The notes under the pieces: generated by a model
What the model was told of the DNA's origin: nothing
The model's database searches: none
The model's input: only the letters and a program-made list of their open reading frames with translations
Shown here: positions 49,592-59,569 of the stretch, piece by piece
Layout of the letters: every line of letters begins with the position of its first letter
Numbering within the stretch: the first letter of the stretch is position 1
NCBI RefSeq assembly: GCF_003481705.1
Contig: NZ_QULN01000011.1
Coordinates: forward strand, 16,851-80,850
DNA: 64,000 bases
Direction of reading: 5' to 3'
Source of the DNA: Butyricicoccus sp. OM04-18BH
Lineage (GTDB): Bacteria > Bacillota > Clostridia > Oscillospirales > Butyricicoccaceae
Position numbers and translations under genes: made by a program

Positions 49592-49677
49592 TATTTGGTA
49601 ATTATGAGACGGGCATTCCTCTGCTCATTTACAGATAAATGGGGCAAGAATGTCTAAGACGAAAGGATGACAGAAAA

Positions 49678-50019
49678 ATGGATCTCGTAAAAGTACTGTC
49701 CGAGCAGCAGCTCAAGAGCGATCTGCCGGTTCTGAAGATCGGCGATACCGTAAAGGTACACGCTAAGATCAAGGAGGGCAACCGCGAGCGTATTCAGGTG
49801 TTCGAGGGCATCATCATTGCCAAGAAGCACGCTGGCGTTAACCAGACGGTTACCGTTCGCCGCATCTCTTACGGCGTAGGCGTCGAGAAGACCTTCCCGG
49901 TACACTCCCCGAACGTTGCAAAGTTCGAGGTTGTCCGCAACGGTAAGGTTCGCCGTGCTAAGCTGTACTACCTGCGCGGCCGCGTAGGCAAGGCTGCCAA
50001 GATCGCAGAAAAGATCTAA
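49678..50019 (+). CDS. rplS: Ribosomal protein L19
   Basis: The 113-residue protein has the full L19 pattern ([63 protein letters not shown]). It lies at the 30S-50S interface. The ATG at 49678 with AAAGGATG upstream gives the standard length. It is followed by a terminator and then lepB-rbgA-rnhB-yraN, the usual gene order in Firmicutes. Confidence 0.98.
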   Translation: MDLVKVLSEQQLKSDLPVLKIGDTVKVHAKIKEGNRERIQVFEGIIIAKKHAGVNQTVTVRRISYGVGVEKTFPVHSPNVAKFEVVRNGKVRRAKLYYLRGRVGKAAKIAEKI

Positions 50020-50038
50020 CCAACACAAGCATCGCAGA

Positions 50039-50070
50039 AACGGGGAGCAGAATTACGCTCTCCGTTTTTG
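50039..50070 (+). terminator. Terminator of rplS
   Basis: ACGGGGAGC pairs with GCTCTCCGT (one wobble), followed by TTTTTG. Confidence 0.88.
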
Positions 50071-50098
50071 TTTTTGCACGGGAAAGCCGAACAGGGAC

Positions 50099-50127
50099 TT
50101 GCGTCAGCCATCCGCTGCGGCTATAAT
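50099..50127 (+). promoter_or_regulatory. Promoter of the lepB operon
   Basis: TTGCGT (50099-50104), 17-base spacer, TATAAT (50122-50127). Confidence 0.8.
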
Positions 50128-50168
50128 GAAGTTGAACGTTTTTTCGAATGGAAAGGGGAGCGTGTATT

Positions 50169-50744
50169 ATGGATGAAACCCGGAAAGAGGGCAAAAAGGA
50201 ATTTGAGCCGCGCTTTACGAGCGAGCTGTTCGCCTGGGGCGAGTCGCTGATGGGCGTGCTGATCGCCTTTGTCATTATCTTTACGTTTGTCGTGCGCCTG
50301 TTCGGCGTGGACGGCATGTCAATGTATCCGACGCTCGAGGACCGCAGCATCATGCTCGTGAGCAACCTCGGCTATCACCCGGAAAAGGGCGACATCGTCG
50401 TGCTGCGCAAGGACGGCTTTTACAGCGACCAGCCGATCGTCAAGCGTGTCATCGCGACCGGCGGCGACACAGTCGATATCGACCCCGTCACGGGCGACGT
50501 GAGCGTCAACGGCGAAGTGCTCGACGAGCCGTATATCGCCGAGAAGATCGACACGCTCACGCGCATGGGCGACCTGTCCTATCCGCAGACCATCCCGGAG
50601 GGATGCGTGTTCGTGATGGGCGACAACCGCAATAACTCGACAGACAGCCGCGACAGCCGTCTCGGCATCGTAGACGAGCGCTGCATTCTCGGACACGTGC
50701 TCCGAGTAGTGTTCCCGTTCAGTGAATTTGGATCGGTGGAGTAA
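50169..50744 (+). CDS. lepB: Signal peptidase I
   Basis: The 191-residue protein has one N-terminal membrane helix (about 24-44), the catalytic serine S51 in GMSMYPTL, the general-base lysine K92 in IVKRVIA and the box FVMGDNRNNSTDSRDSR (about 148-164). It cleaves signal peptides outside the membrane. The ATG at 50169 has AAAGGGGAG upstream. It begins the lepB-rbgA-rnhB-yraN-dipeptidase run with spacings of 3, 12, -4 and 2 bases. Confidence 0.95.
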   Translation: MDETRKEGKKEFEPRFTSELFAWGESLMGVLIAFVIIFTFVVRLFGVDGMSMYPTLEDRSIMLVSNLGYHPEKGDIVVLRKDGFYSDQPIVKRVIATGGDTVDIDPVTGDVSVNGEVLDEPYIAEKIDTLTRMGDLSYPQTIPEGCVFVMGDNRNNSTDSRDSRLGIVDERCILGHVLRVVFPFSEFGSVE

Positions 50745-50747
50745 GAT

Positions 50748-51614
50748 ATGAATATTCAGTGGTATCCCGGACATATGACAAAGACCCGCCGGCAGATGGC
50801 GGAGTATATCAAGCAGGTGGACGCGGTGTGCGAGGTGGTAGATGCACGCATTCCGCAGGTGTCGCGCAACCCCGACATGGACGAAATCGCGGCGGGCCGT
50901 CCGCGCATGATGATCCTCAACCGCATCGACCTGGCCGACCCCAACAAGACGGCGGTCTGGGCGAAGCATTTCCGCGATCAGGGCATGGCGGTCATCCAGA
51001 CCGACAGCCGTGCAGGCACAGGCACGCAGGCGTTCTCGAATGCGGTGCGCACGCTGCTCGCGGACAAGATCGAGCAATGGAATGAAAAGGGGCTGGTCGG
51101 CAAGGCTGTCCGCGTGATGGTCGTCGGCATCCCGAACGTCGGCAAGTCCACGTTCATCAACCGCATTCTGGGCCGAAGGTCCGCGAAGGCGGCTGATCGC
51201 CCGGGTGTGACGCGCGGCAGCCAGTGGTTCCGCGTCGACAGCGGCATCGATCTGCTCGACACGCCGGGCATTCTGTGGCCCAAGTTCGACGACGAGCGCG
51301 TGGGCATCCTGCTCGCCTGCACGGGCGCGATCAAGGACGATATTCTGGATGTCGAGACGCTCGGCTGCAAGCTGATGGAGCTGCTAGCGGAGCAGGCGCC
51401 GCAGACCATCGTCGACCGCTACAGCGTCTCCATTCCCGAGGAGGAATGCGATTTTCTCGGCTACGAACTGCTTCAGCAGGCCGGAAAGCGGCGCGGCTTC
51501 CTGCTGCGCGGCGGCGAGATCGACACCGAGCGCATGGCGCGTATCCTGCTCGACGAGTTCCGCGGCGGCGTGCTCGGCCGCATCACGCTCGAGATGCCCG
51601 CGGCGGCAGAGTAA
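50748..51614 (+). CDS. rbgA: Ribosome biogenesis GTPase RbgA (YlqF)
   Basis: The 288-residue protein shows the circularly permuted GTPase order: G4 (MILNRID, near 60) and G5 before G1 (GIPNVGKST, about 125-133) and G3 (DTPGILWP, about 168-175), and starts with the family [12 protein letters not shown]. It assists late 50S assembly. The C-terminal part (about 230-288) resembles the ANTAR-like helical tail known for RbgA. Confidence 0.96.
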   Translation: MNIQWYPGHMTKTRRQMAEYIKQVDAVCEVVDARIPQVSRNPDMDEIAAGRPRMMILNRIDLADPNKTAVWAKHFRDQGMAVIQTDSRAGTGTQAFSNAVRTLLADKIEQWNEKGLVGKAVRVMVVGIPNVGKSTFINRILGRRSAKAADRPGVTRGSQWFRVDSGIDLLDTPGILWPKFDDERVGILLACTGAIKDDILDVETLGCKLMELLAEQAPQTIVDRYSVSIPEEECDFLGYELLQQAGKRRGFLLRGGEIDTERMARILLDEFRGGVLGRITLEMPAAAE

Positions 51615-51626
51615 GGAGCGGACGGC

Positions 51627-52244
51627 ATGACCTGGGAATACGAAGAAAGAGCATGGAAAAACGGCTTCGAGGCGGTCTGCGGCGTGGATGAAGCGGGACG
51701 CGGTCCGGTCGCGGGGCCGGTGTGCGCGGCGGCGGTCATCCTGCCGGGCGGAATCGTCATCGAGGGTCTGAACGACTCGAAAAAGCTCAGCGAGAAAAAG
51801 CGCGAGAAACTGTTTGACGAGATCACGGAAAACGCGCTCGCGTGGTCGGTCTCGCTCGTAGATGAGCGCGTGATCGACGAGATCAACATTTTACAGGCGA
51901 CCTTCCGCGCGATGCGGCAGGCGGTAGACGGTCTGACCAGACCTGCGGATTTCGTCTACGTGGACGGCAACCGCTCGCAGGGGCTTGACCTGCCGCACGA
52001 GTGCGTGGTGTCGGGCGACGCGAAGATCCCGTCCGTCGCGGCGGCGTCCATCATCGCCAAGGTCACCCGTGACCGGCTGATGCGGCAGTTCGCGGAGCAG
52101 TACCCGCAGTACGGCTTTGAAAAGCACAAGGGCTACGAGACCAGAGCGCATGACGAAGCGCTGCTCGCGCACGGCCCGTGTCCCATCCACCGCATGAGCT
52201 TTTTGAAGAAATTCTACGAAAAACATCCCGAAGCGCCGCGATGA
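51627..52244 (+). CDS. rnhB: Ribonuclease HII
   Basis: The 205-residue protein has the RNase HII motif VDEAGRGPVAGPV (catalytic Asp and Glu), NDSKKLSEKKRE, VDGNRSQ and the SVAAASIIAKVTRDR segment. It removes ribonucleotides from DNA. GAGCGGACGGC precedes the ATG. Its stop overlaps the yraN start. Confidence 0.96.
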   Translation: MTWEYEERAWKNGFEAVCGVDEAGRGPVAGPVCAAAVILPGGIVIEGLNDSKKLSEKKREKLFDEITENALAWSVSLVDERVIDEINILQATFRAMRQAVDGLTRPADFVYVDGNRSQGLDLPHECVVSGDAKIPSVAAASIIAKVTRDRLMRQFAEQYPQYGFEKHKGYETRAHDEALLAHGPCPIHRMSFLKKFYEKHPEAPR

Positions 52245-52588
52245 AGGGCGCGTGGGGTGAAAAAGCGGCAGCGGAATGGCTCGTCTCGCGCGGCTGGCAT
52301 ATACTGGAGCGGAATTACCGCACCCGTTTCGGAGAGCTCGACATCATCGCGGAAAACGAGCGGTTTCTCGTCTTTTTCGAGGTAAAAACGCGCCGGAACG
52401 CCCGATTTGCGGCGGCCTGTGAGGCGGTGACGCCGGCGAAGCAGGCGCGCCTCATTGCGGCGGCGGAGGCGTGGCTTCAGAGCGCTCCGGCCGACAAGCA
52501 GCCGCGGTTTGATGTGATCGAGGTCTACGGAGAGGAAGGCGCGGCCGCGCCGCGCATCCGCCAGATCGAAAATGCGTTTGGAGGGTAA
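52241..52588 (+). CDS. yraN: YraN family (UPF0102) endonuclease-like protein
   Basis: The 115-residue protein has the restriction-endonuclease-like pattern ERNYRTRFGELDIIAEN and FFEVKTRR, with the Asp and the E-x-K active-site residues, and the N-terminal GEKAAAEWLVSRGW. The exact role is not settled; family members are linked to DNA processing. It starts inside the rnhB stop (ATGA). Confidence 0.92.
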   Translation: MKGAWGEKAAAEWLVSRGWHILERNYRTRFGELDIIAENERFLVFFEVKTRRNARFAAACEAVTPAKQARLIAAAEAWLQSAPADKQPRFDVIEVYGEEGAAAPRIRQIENAFGG

Positions 52589-52590
52589 GA

Positions 52591-53556
52591 ATGAAACTGT
52601 TTGATCTTCACTGTGATACCCTGTATGAATGCTGCGAGACAGGAAAGCACCTGCGCGAGAACGATCTGCATGTCAACCGCGCAGCGGCGCAGAAATACGA
52701 GCATTATGTGCAGTTTTTCGCGCTGTTCTGCGGCGCATATCCGCCGGAGTCGCAGAAAAAGAAACGCTCCTGCCTGCTCGACACGCCGAAGGACGAGCGC
52801 CTCGCACGCATGCTGCAAACCGCGCAGACGGAGTTTGCGGCGAACGCGGACTGGCTGACGCTGTGCCGCAGCGGCGAGGAGCTGACCCGCGCCGCGGAAA
52901 GCGGCAAAGCGGCGGCGTTCCTCTCCATCGAGGGTGCGGAGCTGCTGCCCGAGCGGGAGGGCGCGCTCGATGAGGCGTATGACGCCGGCGTTCGTCTGGT
53001 GACGCTGACATGGAACTACCGCAGCCGTTTCGGCTGCCCGTCTGCCATCGACCAGAACGAGGGTCTGACTGACGGGGGACGGCAGCTTGTGCGCGCGCTC
53101 GATGAAAAGGGAATGCTCATCGACGTTTCCCATCTGTCCGACCGCGGCTTCTGGGACGTCTGCGAGGAGACGGCGCGGCCGTTTGTTGCGACCCACAGCG
53201 ACAGCCGTGCGCTCTGCCGCAACTCGCGCAACCTCACCGACGAGCAGTTCGCCGAGATCGCGCAGCGAGGGGGCCTTGTCGGCATCAACCTGTATACGCC
53301 CTTTCTCGTGCGCCAGAGCGACTCGATGCTCGACGATGCGATCGATCATATCGAGCGCTTTATCGGTATGTACGGCGAGAAGATCGTCGCGCTCGGCTGC
53401 GATTTCGACGGCTGCGACCAGCTGCCTGTCGGCATCGAGGACCTCGGCGATATGTACCGTCTCGCAGACCGCATGCTCGCCCTCGGATACCGGGAGGAGA
53501 CCGTTCGCGGCCTGTTCTATGACAACGCTTTCGCGTTTATACAGAAAATGCTGTGA
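52591..53556 (+). CDS. Membrane dipeptidase (renal dipeptidase family, M19)
   Basis: The 321-residue protein starts with the metal-site motif FDLHCDT and has SIEGAELL (bridging Glu region, about 110-117), DVSHLSDRGFWD and THSDSRALC (metal histidines near 175 and 200), and DFDGCDQLP near 273. The family hydrolyses dipeptides, including D-containing ones, with two zinc ions. No signal peptide is seen, so it is probably cytoplasmic. It lies two bases after yraN. Confidence 0.92.
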   Translation: MKLFDLHCDTLYECCETGKHLRENDLHVNRAAAQKYEHYVQFFALFCGAYPPESQKKKRSCLLDTPKDERLARMLQTAQTEFAANADWLTLCRSGEELTRAAESGKAAAFLSIEGAELLPEREGALDEAYDAGVRLVTLTWNYRSRFGCPSAIDQNEGLTDGGRQLVRALDEKGMLIDVSHLSDRGFWDVCEETARPFVATHSDSRALCRNSRNLTDEQFAEIAQRGGLVGINLYTPFLVRQSDSMLDDAIDHIERFIGMYGEKIVALGCDFDGCDQLPVGIEDLGDMYRLADRMLALGYREETVRGLFYDNAFAFIQKML

Positions 53557-53586
53557 TAATCGGCTGTATTTTTTCGCATTTCGCTA

Positions 53587-53616
53587 TTGCCGAACCATAC
53601 CGGTTTGCTATACAAT
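53587..53616 (+). promoter_or_regulatory. Promoter of thrC
   Basis: TTGCCG (53587-53592) and TATACA/TACAAT (53609-53616) at 16 to 18 bases, 73 bases before the start. Confidence 0.65.
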
Positions 53617-53688
53617 AATAAGGTATGGATTTTCCATGCGGCGACCAACAACACGTAGTATACAATACCACTGCGGAGGTTATGATAA

Positions 53689-55182
53689 ATGGATTATGTA
53701 AGCACAAGAAACAGAGAACGCAAGGTTTCCGCGGCTTATGCCATCGCCAACGGCATCGCGCCGGACGGCGGTCTCTACTGCCCGACCTCGTTCCCTGCTC
53801 TCACCGAGGCAGACTGGAAAACGCTTGCGGAGAGCGACTACAAGGGTCGCTCGGCGCTCATCCTCGGCAAGTTCCTGACCGACTTTACGGCGGAGGAGCT
53901 GGCGGACTTCGCAGCGAAGGCTTACGCTGACGAGAAGTTCGGCGGCGCGGACACCGCTCCGGTCGTGAAGCTCTCCGAGGGCAAGAACCTGCTCGAGCTG
54001 TGGCACGGCCCGACCTGCGCATTCAAGGATATGGCGCTCCAGATGCTGCCGCATCTGCTGACCGCGTCCCTGCGCAAGACCGGCGAGACGCGCACCGCGT
54101 GCATCCTCGTGGCGACCTCGGGCGACACCGGCAAGGCAGCGCTCGACGGCTTCCACGATGTCCCGGGCACCAAGATCATGGTCTACTATCCGGTAGACGG
54201 CGTTTCCCCGATGCAGAAGCTCCAGATGGCGACGCAGGAGGGCGCGAACGTCGAGGTTATCGCCATCCACGGTAACTTCGACGACGCACAGAGCGCAGTC
54301 AAGCGCATCTTCACCGACGACGAGACCCGTGCGCAGCTCGACAGGGATGGCATGATGCTGTCCTCCGCGAACTCCATCAACTGGGGCCGTCTCGCGCCGC
54401 AGATCGCGTATTATGTCTCCGCATACTGCGACATGGTCAAGGCCGGCACGATCCGCCAGGGCGACAGGATCAATGTCTGCGTCCCGACCGGCAACTTCGG
54501 CAACATCCTCGCCGCTTACATCGCAAAGCAGATGGGCCTGCCGGTGAACAAGTTCATCTGCGCGTCCAACCGCAACAACGTGCTGACCGACTTCTTCAAG
54601 AAGGACGGCGAGTACAACCGCAACCGCGATTTCTATACCACGACCTCCCCCTCGATGGATATCCTGATCTCGTCCAACCTCGAGCGACTGCTGTTCTTCG
54701 CGTCTGACTTTGACGACAGGATGGTAGCCGAGCTCATGGCGAAGCTGAACGGCGAGGGCAGCTACAAGGTTGCCTCGGACGTATTCGCGAAGATCGCGGC
54801 CGACTTCGATGCCGGCTGCTGCGACGACGAGCACGCAGCGGAAACCATCCACAGGCTGTGGACAGAGGAGAAGTACCTGTGCGATACGCATACCGCCGTT
54901 GCGGTCCGCGTATACGAGGATTACCGCGCGCGCACGGGCGACGAGACTCCGACCGTGATCGCCTCCACCGCATCTCCGTTCAAGTTCTGCCGCGCCGTCA
55001 TCGAGGCGCTCGGCGGCACGCTTGAAAAGGACGACGTGACCCAGCTCGATGTTCTGACCGGTCTGACGGGCGTACCGGCGCCCGCGCCGCTCGCAGCCCT
55101 CGCAGGTAAAACGCCGCGCTTTGACCGCGTGGTGGACAAGGCAGGCATTCTCTCGACTGTCGCCCTGCTCAAGGATCTGTAA
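53689..55182 (+). CDS. thrC: Threonine synthase
   Basis: The 497-residue protein is a full-length class 1 (long) threonine synthase: N-terminal STRNRERKVSAAYAIANGIA, the PLP lysine in CAFKDMALQ (near 110), the phosphate-binding TSGDTGKAAL (about 143-152) and the C-terminal ATASPFKF-type segment (seen as STASPFKFC). It turns O-phosphohomoserine into threonine. GGAGG precedes the ATG by eight bases. Its stop overlaps the next gene's start by one base. Confidence 0.96.
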   Translation: MDYVSTRNRERKVSAAYAIANGIAPDGGLYCPTSFPALTEADWKTLAESDYKGRSALILGKFLTDFTAEELADFAAKAYADEKFGGADTAPVVKLSEGKNLLELWHGPTCAFKDMALQMLPHLLTASLRKTGETRTACILVATSGDTGKAALDGFHDVPGTKIMVYYPVDGVSPMQKLQMATQEGANVEVIAIHGNFDDAQSAVKRIFTDDETRAQLDRDGMMLSSANSINWGRLAPQIAYYVSAYCDMVKAGTIRQGDRINVCVPTGNFGNILAAYIAKQMGLPVNKFICASNRNNVLTDFFKKDGEYNRNRDFYTTTSPSMDILISSNLERLLFFASDFDDRMVAELMAKLNGEGSYKVASDVFAKIAADFDAGCCDDEHAAETIHRLWTEEKYLCDTHTAVAVRVYEDYRARTGDETPTVIASTASPFKFCRAVIEALGGTLEKDDVTQLDVLTGLTGVPAPAPLAALAGKTPRFDRVVDKAGILSTVALLKDL

Positions 55183-55883
55183 TGGCGCTTTACACGCTGG
55201 CCGACCTGCATCTTGCCACCGATGTCGCCAAGCCGATGGATATCTTCGGCGGCCGGTGGGAAGGGCATACGGACAAGATTATCAGGCATTGGCGCGAGCT
55301 GATCGCGCCGGAGGATACGGTGGTACTGGGCGGCGATATTTCGTGGGGCATCAGCCTCGCGGAGGCAAAGGGCGATTTTGCCCTCATCGACTCCCTGCCG
55401 GGCAGAAAGATCATTCTGAAGGGAAACCACGACCTGTGGTGGGAGACGGCCTCTAAAATGCACCGCTTTCTGGACGAGAACGGGTTTGCGAGCATTGATT
55501 TCCTGCACAACAACTGCTTCTTTTACGGAAAAACGGCGCTGTGCGGCACGCGCGGCTGGCCGTTCGAGGAGGATTTTTCCGATCCGCACAACGAGAAGAT
55601 CTTCAGGCGTGAGCTGCTGAGACTTGAGGCGTCGCTGCGGCTCGGCGCCGCAGAGCAGCCCGAGGAGATCATCTGCTTCCTGCACTATCCGCCGCTGTAC
55701 TCGACCTACCGCTGCGAGGCTATCGTCGAACTGCTCAAAAAATACGGCGTAAAGCGCTGCGTTTATGGGCATCTGCACGGAAACAGCCTTAGATACGCGG
55801 TCACAGGCGAGGCCGAGGGCATCGAGTGGAAGCTCGTTTCGGGTGATTTTGTAGATTTTACCCCGGTTTTTCTGAAAAAATAG
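55182..55883 (+). CDS. Calcineurin-like metallophosphoesterase
   Basis: The 233-residue protein has the metallophosphoesterase motifs LADLHLA (near residue 6), GGDISW (about 50), KGNHDLWW (about 80) and YGHLHG (about 192). It belongs to a clostridial group of predicted phosphoesterases with unknown substrate. It is translationally coupled to thrC through a TAATG overlap. Confidence 0.9.
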   Translation: MALYTLADLHLATDVAKPMDIFGGRWEGHTDKIIRHWRELIAPEDTVVLGGDISWGISLAEAKGDFALIDSLPGRKIILKGNHDLWWETASKMHRFLDENGFASIDFLHNNCFFYGKTALCGTRGWPFEEDFSDPHNEKIFRRELLRLEASLRLGAAEQPEEIICFLHYPPLYSTYRCEAIVELLKKYGVKRCVYGHLHGNSLRYAVTGEAEGIEWKLVSGDFVDFTPVFLKK

Positions 55884-55964
55884 AAAAAACTATGGAAATC
55901 ATGAGAAAAATCTGATAGAATGATTTAGATACAATCGAAAGTATTTAGTAAGGAGATTGGCAAC

Positions 55965-57299
55965 ATGGAACTGAAAAACACTGAAAAGCTCGAGCACAGC
56001 GTCGTAGCTCTCACGATCGAGATCACCAAGGCTGAGTTCGAGGCTGCAAAGGACAAGGCATTCAAGAAGAGCGGCAAGAACATCACCGTTCCGGGCTTCC
56101 GCAAGGGCAAGGCTCCGCGCAAGATGATCGAGAAGCTGTACGGCGAAGGCGTATTCTTCGAGGAAGCTTTCAATATTCTGTATCCGCAGGCTATGGATAT
56201 GGCTGTCGAGAAGTCCGGCATCAAGATGGTCGGCCGTGCAGACGTCGATCTGGGCGAACCGGCAGAAGAGGGCGGCCTGACCATCATCGCCAAGGTACCG
56301 GTTGAGCCGGAAGTTGAGCTGGGCGAGTACAAGGGCATCGAGGCGGAGAAGGAGACCGTAAAGGTACTTCAGGCTGACGTAAAGGCTGAGCTGAACCGCA
56401 TGGCACAGCGCTTTGCACGCACCGAGACCGTTGAGCGCAAGGCAAAGAAGAACGATACCGTTGACATCGACTTCGAGGGCTTTGTAGACGGCGTTGCATT
56501 CGAGGGCGGCAAGGCTGAGCATCATGAGCTGACTCTGGGCTCCGGCGCATTCATCCCGGGCTTCGAGGATCAGCTGATCGGCTGCAAGGCAGGCGACGAG
56601 AAGGACGTAGTCGTAACCTTCCCGAAGGAGTACCACGCTGAGGAGCTGGCCGGCAAGGAAGCTACCTTCAAGTGCAAGGTACACAAGGTAGAGGAGACCA
56701 TCCTCCCGACCCTCGACGACGAGTTCGCAAAGGACGTTTCCGACACCTGCGAGACCCTCGACGACCTCAAGAAGGAGATCACCGACCGCCTGAAGAACGA
56801 GCGCCAGGAAGCTGCTGACGCTGCATTCGAGGAGAAGCTGCTCGACGTTGTTATCGCGGGCATGAAGGCTGATATTCCGGAGGCTATGATCGACTCTCAG
56901 GTCGACACCATCGTTCAGGACTTCGGCTACCGTCTCCAGATGCAGGGCATGGGCCTCGAGCAGTACCTCAAGATGACGAACACTGAGATGGGCGCATTCC
57001 GTGCAATGTTCAAGGATCAGGCTGAGCGTCAGGTCAAGACCCGTCTGGCACTCCAGAAGGTCGCAGACCAGGAGAACATCACGGTTTCCGAGCAGGAGAT
57101 CGCTGACGAGTACGCGAAGATGGCTGAGCAGTACAAGATGGACGTTGAGAAGATCAAGACCATCGTTGCAGAGTCCGCTCTGTCCGGCGACCTGCGCATC
57201 TCCAACGCTCTTGAGTTCATCAAGAAGAACGCCAAGGTCAAGAAGGCTTCCAAGAAGAAGGCTGAGGAGACCGAGGAGACTGAGGAGACCGCTGAGTAA
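55965..57299 (+). CDS. tig: Trigger factor
   Basis: The 444-residue protein has the ribosome-binding domain (VPGFRKGKAPRKMIEKLYG, about 43-61), the FKBP-type PPIase domain (DTVDIDFEGFVDG near 165, GSGAFIPGFEDQLIG near 195) and the helical chaperone C-terminal domain ending in a Lys/Glu repeat tail. It folds nascent chains at the ribosome exit. AAGGAG precedes the ATG. It starts the tig-clpP-clpX cluster. Preferred codons dominate. Confidence 0.97.
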   Translation: MELKNTEKLEHSVVALTIEITKAEFEAAKDKAFKKSGKNITVPGFRKGKAPRKMIEKLYGEGVFFEEAFNILYPQAMDMAVEKSGIKMVGRADVDLGEPAEEGGLTIIAKVPVEPEVELGEYKGIEAEKETVKVLQADVKAELNRMAQRFARTETVERKAKKNDTVDIDFEGFVDGVAFEGGKAEHHELTLGSGAFIPGFEDQLIGCKAGDEKDVVVTFPKEYHAEELAGKEATFKCKVHKVEETILPTLDDEFAKDVSDTCETLDDLKKEITDRLKNERQEAADAAFEEKLLDVVIAGMKADIPEAMIDSQVDTIVQDFGYRLQMQGMGLEQYLKMTNTEMGAFRAMFKDQAERQVKTRLALQKVADQENITVSEQEIADEYAKMAEQYKMDVEKIKTIVAESALSGDLRISNALEFIKKNAKVKKASKKKAEETEETEETAE

Positions 57300-57321
57300 G
57301 CATCTCTCCATATGATATCAC

Positions 57322-57349
57322 ATGGAACCGGCCGTATGGCCGGTTCCAT
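57322..57349 (+). promoter_or_regulatory. Perfect 12-bp hairpin between tig and clpP
   Basis: ATGGAACCGGCC and GGCCGGTTCCAT flank a GTAT loop. No T-run follows, so it is not a standard terminator; it may mark an RNA processing or stability site that separates tig and clpP transcripts. Confidence 0.6.
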
Positions 57350-57443
57350 CAGCGTATCAGCGAACAAATTTTCTCCGCAATGCGACACGCATCGCGGAAA
57401 TCCGAGTACAAACACCGACTCTTTTTCGAAAGGAGTTTTTCCA

Positions 57444-58025
57444 ATGAGCTTAGTCCCAATGGTAATCGAGCAGACCGGCCGCGGCGAGCGTTCGTTCGAC
57501 ATCTACTCCCGTCTGCTGAATGACCGCATCATCATGCTGTGCGAGGAGGTCAACGACACCACCGCATCGCTCGTTGTTGCGCAGCTTCTGTATCTGGAAG
57601 CGCAGGACCCGGACAAGGACATTTCTCTGTATATCAACAGCCCCGGCGGCTCTGTCACCGCAGGCATGGCGATCTACGACACCATGAACTATATCAAGTG
57701 CGACGTCTCGACCATCTGCATCGGCATGGCAGCGTCCATGGGTGCGTTCCTGCTGTCCTCCGGCGCAAAGGGCAAGCGCTATGCGCTGCCGAACGCTGAG
57801 ATCATGATCCATCAGCCGTCCGCCGGCACGCAGGGTCAGATCACGGACATGGCGCTTCACCTCAAGCGTCTTGAGATCATCAAGGAGCGCATGACGCGCA
57901 TCCTGGCCGAGAACACCGGCAAGCCGTTCGAGACCGTTCACGCCGACTGCGAGCGCGATAACTTCATGACCGCGCAGGAGGCTGTCGAGTACGGCCTGAT
58001 CGACAAGGTTTTCGATAAGCATTGA
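57444..58025 (+). CDS. clpP: ATP-dependent Clp protease proteolytic subunit
   Basis: The 193-residue serine protease has the catalytic serine S98 in [11 protein letters not shown] and histidine H123 in IMIHQPS, with [12 protein letters not shown] forming the oxyanion strand. It works as a double heptamer with ClpX, encoded next. The ATG at 57444 has AAAGGAG upstream and gives the standard N-terminus [15 protein letters not shown]; the longer frame upstream is intergenic. Confidence 0.97.
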   Translation: MSLVPMVIEQTGRGERSFDIYSRLLNDRIIMLCEEVNDTTASLVVAQLLYLEAQDPDKDISLYINSPGGSVTAGMAIYDTMNYIKCDVSTICIGMAASMGAFLLSSGAKGKRYALPNAEIMIHQPSAGTQGQITDMALHLKRLEIIKERMTRILAENTGKPFETVHADCERDNFMTAQEAVEYGLIDKVFDKH

Positions 58026-58052
58026 TGAAATTCTGCTGAACAGAGGTGCAGT

Positions 58053-59357
<1,305 letters not shown>

Positions 59358-59375
59358 TAAGACCACCACAGCATA

Positions 59376-59410
59376 CGCGGACAGGATGTTTTTTCCTGTC
59401 CGCGCTTTTT
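59376..59410 (+). terminator. Terminator of the tig-clpP-clpX cluster
   Basis: CGCGGACAGG pairs with CCTGTCCGCG, followed by CTTTTT. Confidence 0.92.
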
Positions 59411-59502
59411 ATGGTGCCGGCCTTTATTCGTGAACAAAGTGTAAAAAAGTGAAAAACAGAGGGATTTTGCCGGTTTGTGACAAAAAGACAGAGGAAAACC
59501 GC

Positions 59503-59531
59503 TTTACAAATGCGCGGAAAAATACTATACT
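59503..59531 (+). promoter_or_regulatory. Promoter of lon
   Basis: TTTACA (59503-59508), 17-base spacer, TATACT (59526-59531). No CtsR- or CIRCE-type operator was recognised near it. Confidence 0.85.
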
Positions 59532-59569
59532 GTCTTTATATACGAATTTTCCCTGCAAGGAGATACACT

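Noticed and set aside
49592..49677. Ribosomal protein leader (L19) upstream of rplS
   Set aside because: The 80-base leader could hold such a structure, but I could not match it to a known leader with confidence from the sequence alone.
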